DNA from: Thermoprotei archaeon
Lineage (GTDB): Archaea; Thermoproteota; Thermoprotei; Thermofilales; B20-G17
DNA: 5,929 bases
Assembly (NCBI GenBank): GCA_003649515.1
Contig: QMSC01000086.1
Coordinates: forward strand, 1-5,929
Direction of reading: 5' to 3'
Made by a program: the position numbers and the translations under genes. Below are positions 5,481 through 5,929 of this stretch, piece by piece (position 1 is the stretch's first letter; each line of letters starts with the position of its first letter). The notes beneath the pieces were generated by a model, which saw nothing but the letters and a program-made list of their open reading frames with translations, searched no databases and was not told the DNA's origin.

Positions 5481-5929
5481 TTCCACTAAGAGAAGATTCT
5501 TTTACGCTATCAGGACTACGGTAGGTCAAGAGTACAATATAGCACTAATACTCGAAAATAGAGTTAGGGGGCTTAAAATACCCATATTCTCCATATTGGT
5601 AGTTGATGGGTTAAAGGGATTCGTCTTCTTAGAGGCAGCATCTCCAGCACATGTTGATGCAGTTATAAGCGGACTTAAGTACGTAAAGGGAAGAGTTCCA
5701 GGAACTATGAAATATGAGGATCTTGAAAAGTTCATCAAACCAGTACCCGTCATAGAAGAAATAGACGTTGACGATATAGTCGAGGTCGTCCGAGGACCCC
5801 TGCGAGGCATGAGAGGGAAAGTTGTGAGAGTGAACAAGGCGAAGCGCGAGGTAGTAATAGAGCTATTTGAAGCGGCCTATCCTCTCCCAACAACTGTTGA
5901 TGCAGACGATCTCAGAATACTGGAAAAGG
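5455..5929 (+). CDS. spt5: Transcription elongation factor Spt5 (archaeal NusG), 3' end missing
   Basis: Spt5 binds the RNA polymerase clamp together with Spt4 and keeps elongation processive; its KOW domain can link transcription to translation. The 158 codons present cover an NGN domain (about 14-97, RFFYAIRTTVGQEYNIAL at 14-31, KGFVFLEA at 54-61, YVKGRVPGTM at 76-85). They also cover a KOW domain (about 104-158, VEVVRGPLRGMRGKVVRV at 109-126, ELFEAAYPLP at 136-145, DADDLRIL at 149-156). Relatives are about 145-165 residues, so only a few residues should be missing at the window edge. The gene begins inside secE, overlapping it by 26 bp in the +1 frame, the usual archaeal secE-spt5 pairing. 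An upstream in-frame stop at 5431 limits the start to 5443, 5446 or 5455; the ATG with upstream GGTG is preferred. Ribosomal protein L11 would be the expected next gene. Confidence 0.95.
   Translation, partial: MEEKPAGGSSTKRRFFYAIRTTVGQEYNIALILENRVRGLKIPIFSILVVDGLKGFVFLEAASPAHVDAVISGLKYVKGRVPGTMKYEDLEKFIKPVPVIEEIDVDDIVEVVRGPLRGMRGKVVRVNKAKREVVIELFEAAYPLPTTVDADDLRILEK

Noticed and set aside
5526..5837. Minus-strand open frame opposite spt5
   Set aside because: The plus strand encodes clear NGN and KOW domains; the reverse frame is Thr/Ser-rich with no domain.

Overview
This window looks like chromosomal DNA of an archaeon, most likely a thermophilic member of the TACK/crenarchaeal side of the domain. 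The evidence is the gene set: a VAT/Cdc48-type double AAA+ ATPase, a DRG-like TGS-domain protein, a stand-alone PUA protein resembling the C-terminus of archaeosine tRNA-guanine transglycosylase, Sec61-gamma-type SecE, and Spt5. Shine-Dalgarno motifs of the AAGGAGG/GGTGA kind and archaeal TATA-like boxes agree with this. The lineage below domain level is inference. No tRNA, rRNA, insertion sequence or CRISPR array is visible.

Layout. Positions 1-181 hold no convincing gene. They contain a 12-bp direct repeat and a palindromic TATA/T-tract element just past the end of cdc48. Two genes then run leftward on the minus strand: the complete cdc48 (182-2350) and, upstream of it, the complete DRG-like gene (2428-3588), separated by 77 bp. 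A compact divergent intergenic region (3589-3685) with one AT-rich element readable as a TATA box both ways separates these from a rightward block. That block holds the PUA-domain gene (3686-4213), ornithine carbamoyltransferase argF (4258-5196), secE (5196-5480) and spt5 (5455 to the window edge, 3' end missing).

How the genes work together. Most of the window concerns information processing and protein quality control: protein unfolding (Cdc48), a ribosome-associated-type P-loop protein (DRG-like), tRNA binding (PUA), protein export (SecE) and transcription elongation (Spt5). argF is the metabolic exception. Its stop codon shares a base with the secE start, and secE overlaps spt5 by 26 bp, so the three genes are probably translated from one message. 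In archaea the secE-spt5 pair usually leads into ribosomal protein genes (L11, L1, L10), which would be expected just beyond the right edge.

Most notable points: the DRG-like protein keeps its P-loop but has lost the guanine-specificity motif (NKxD) and the glycine of DxxG. SecE carries an apparent second, C-terminal membrane helix. The arcTGT-like C-terminal module stands alone without a catalytic domain. I did not find a clearly new multi-gene system; the rest is well-recognised core archaeal machinery.
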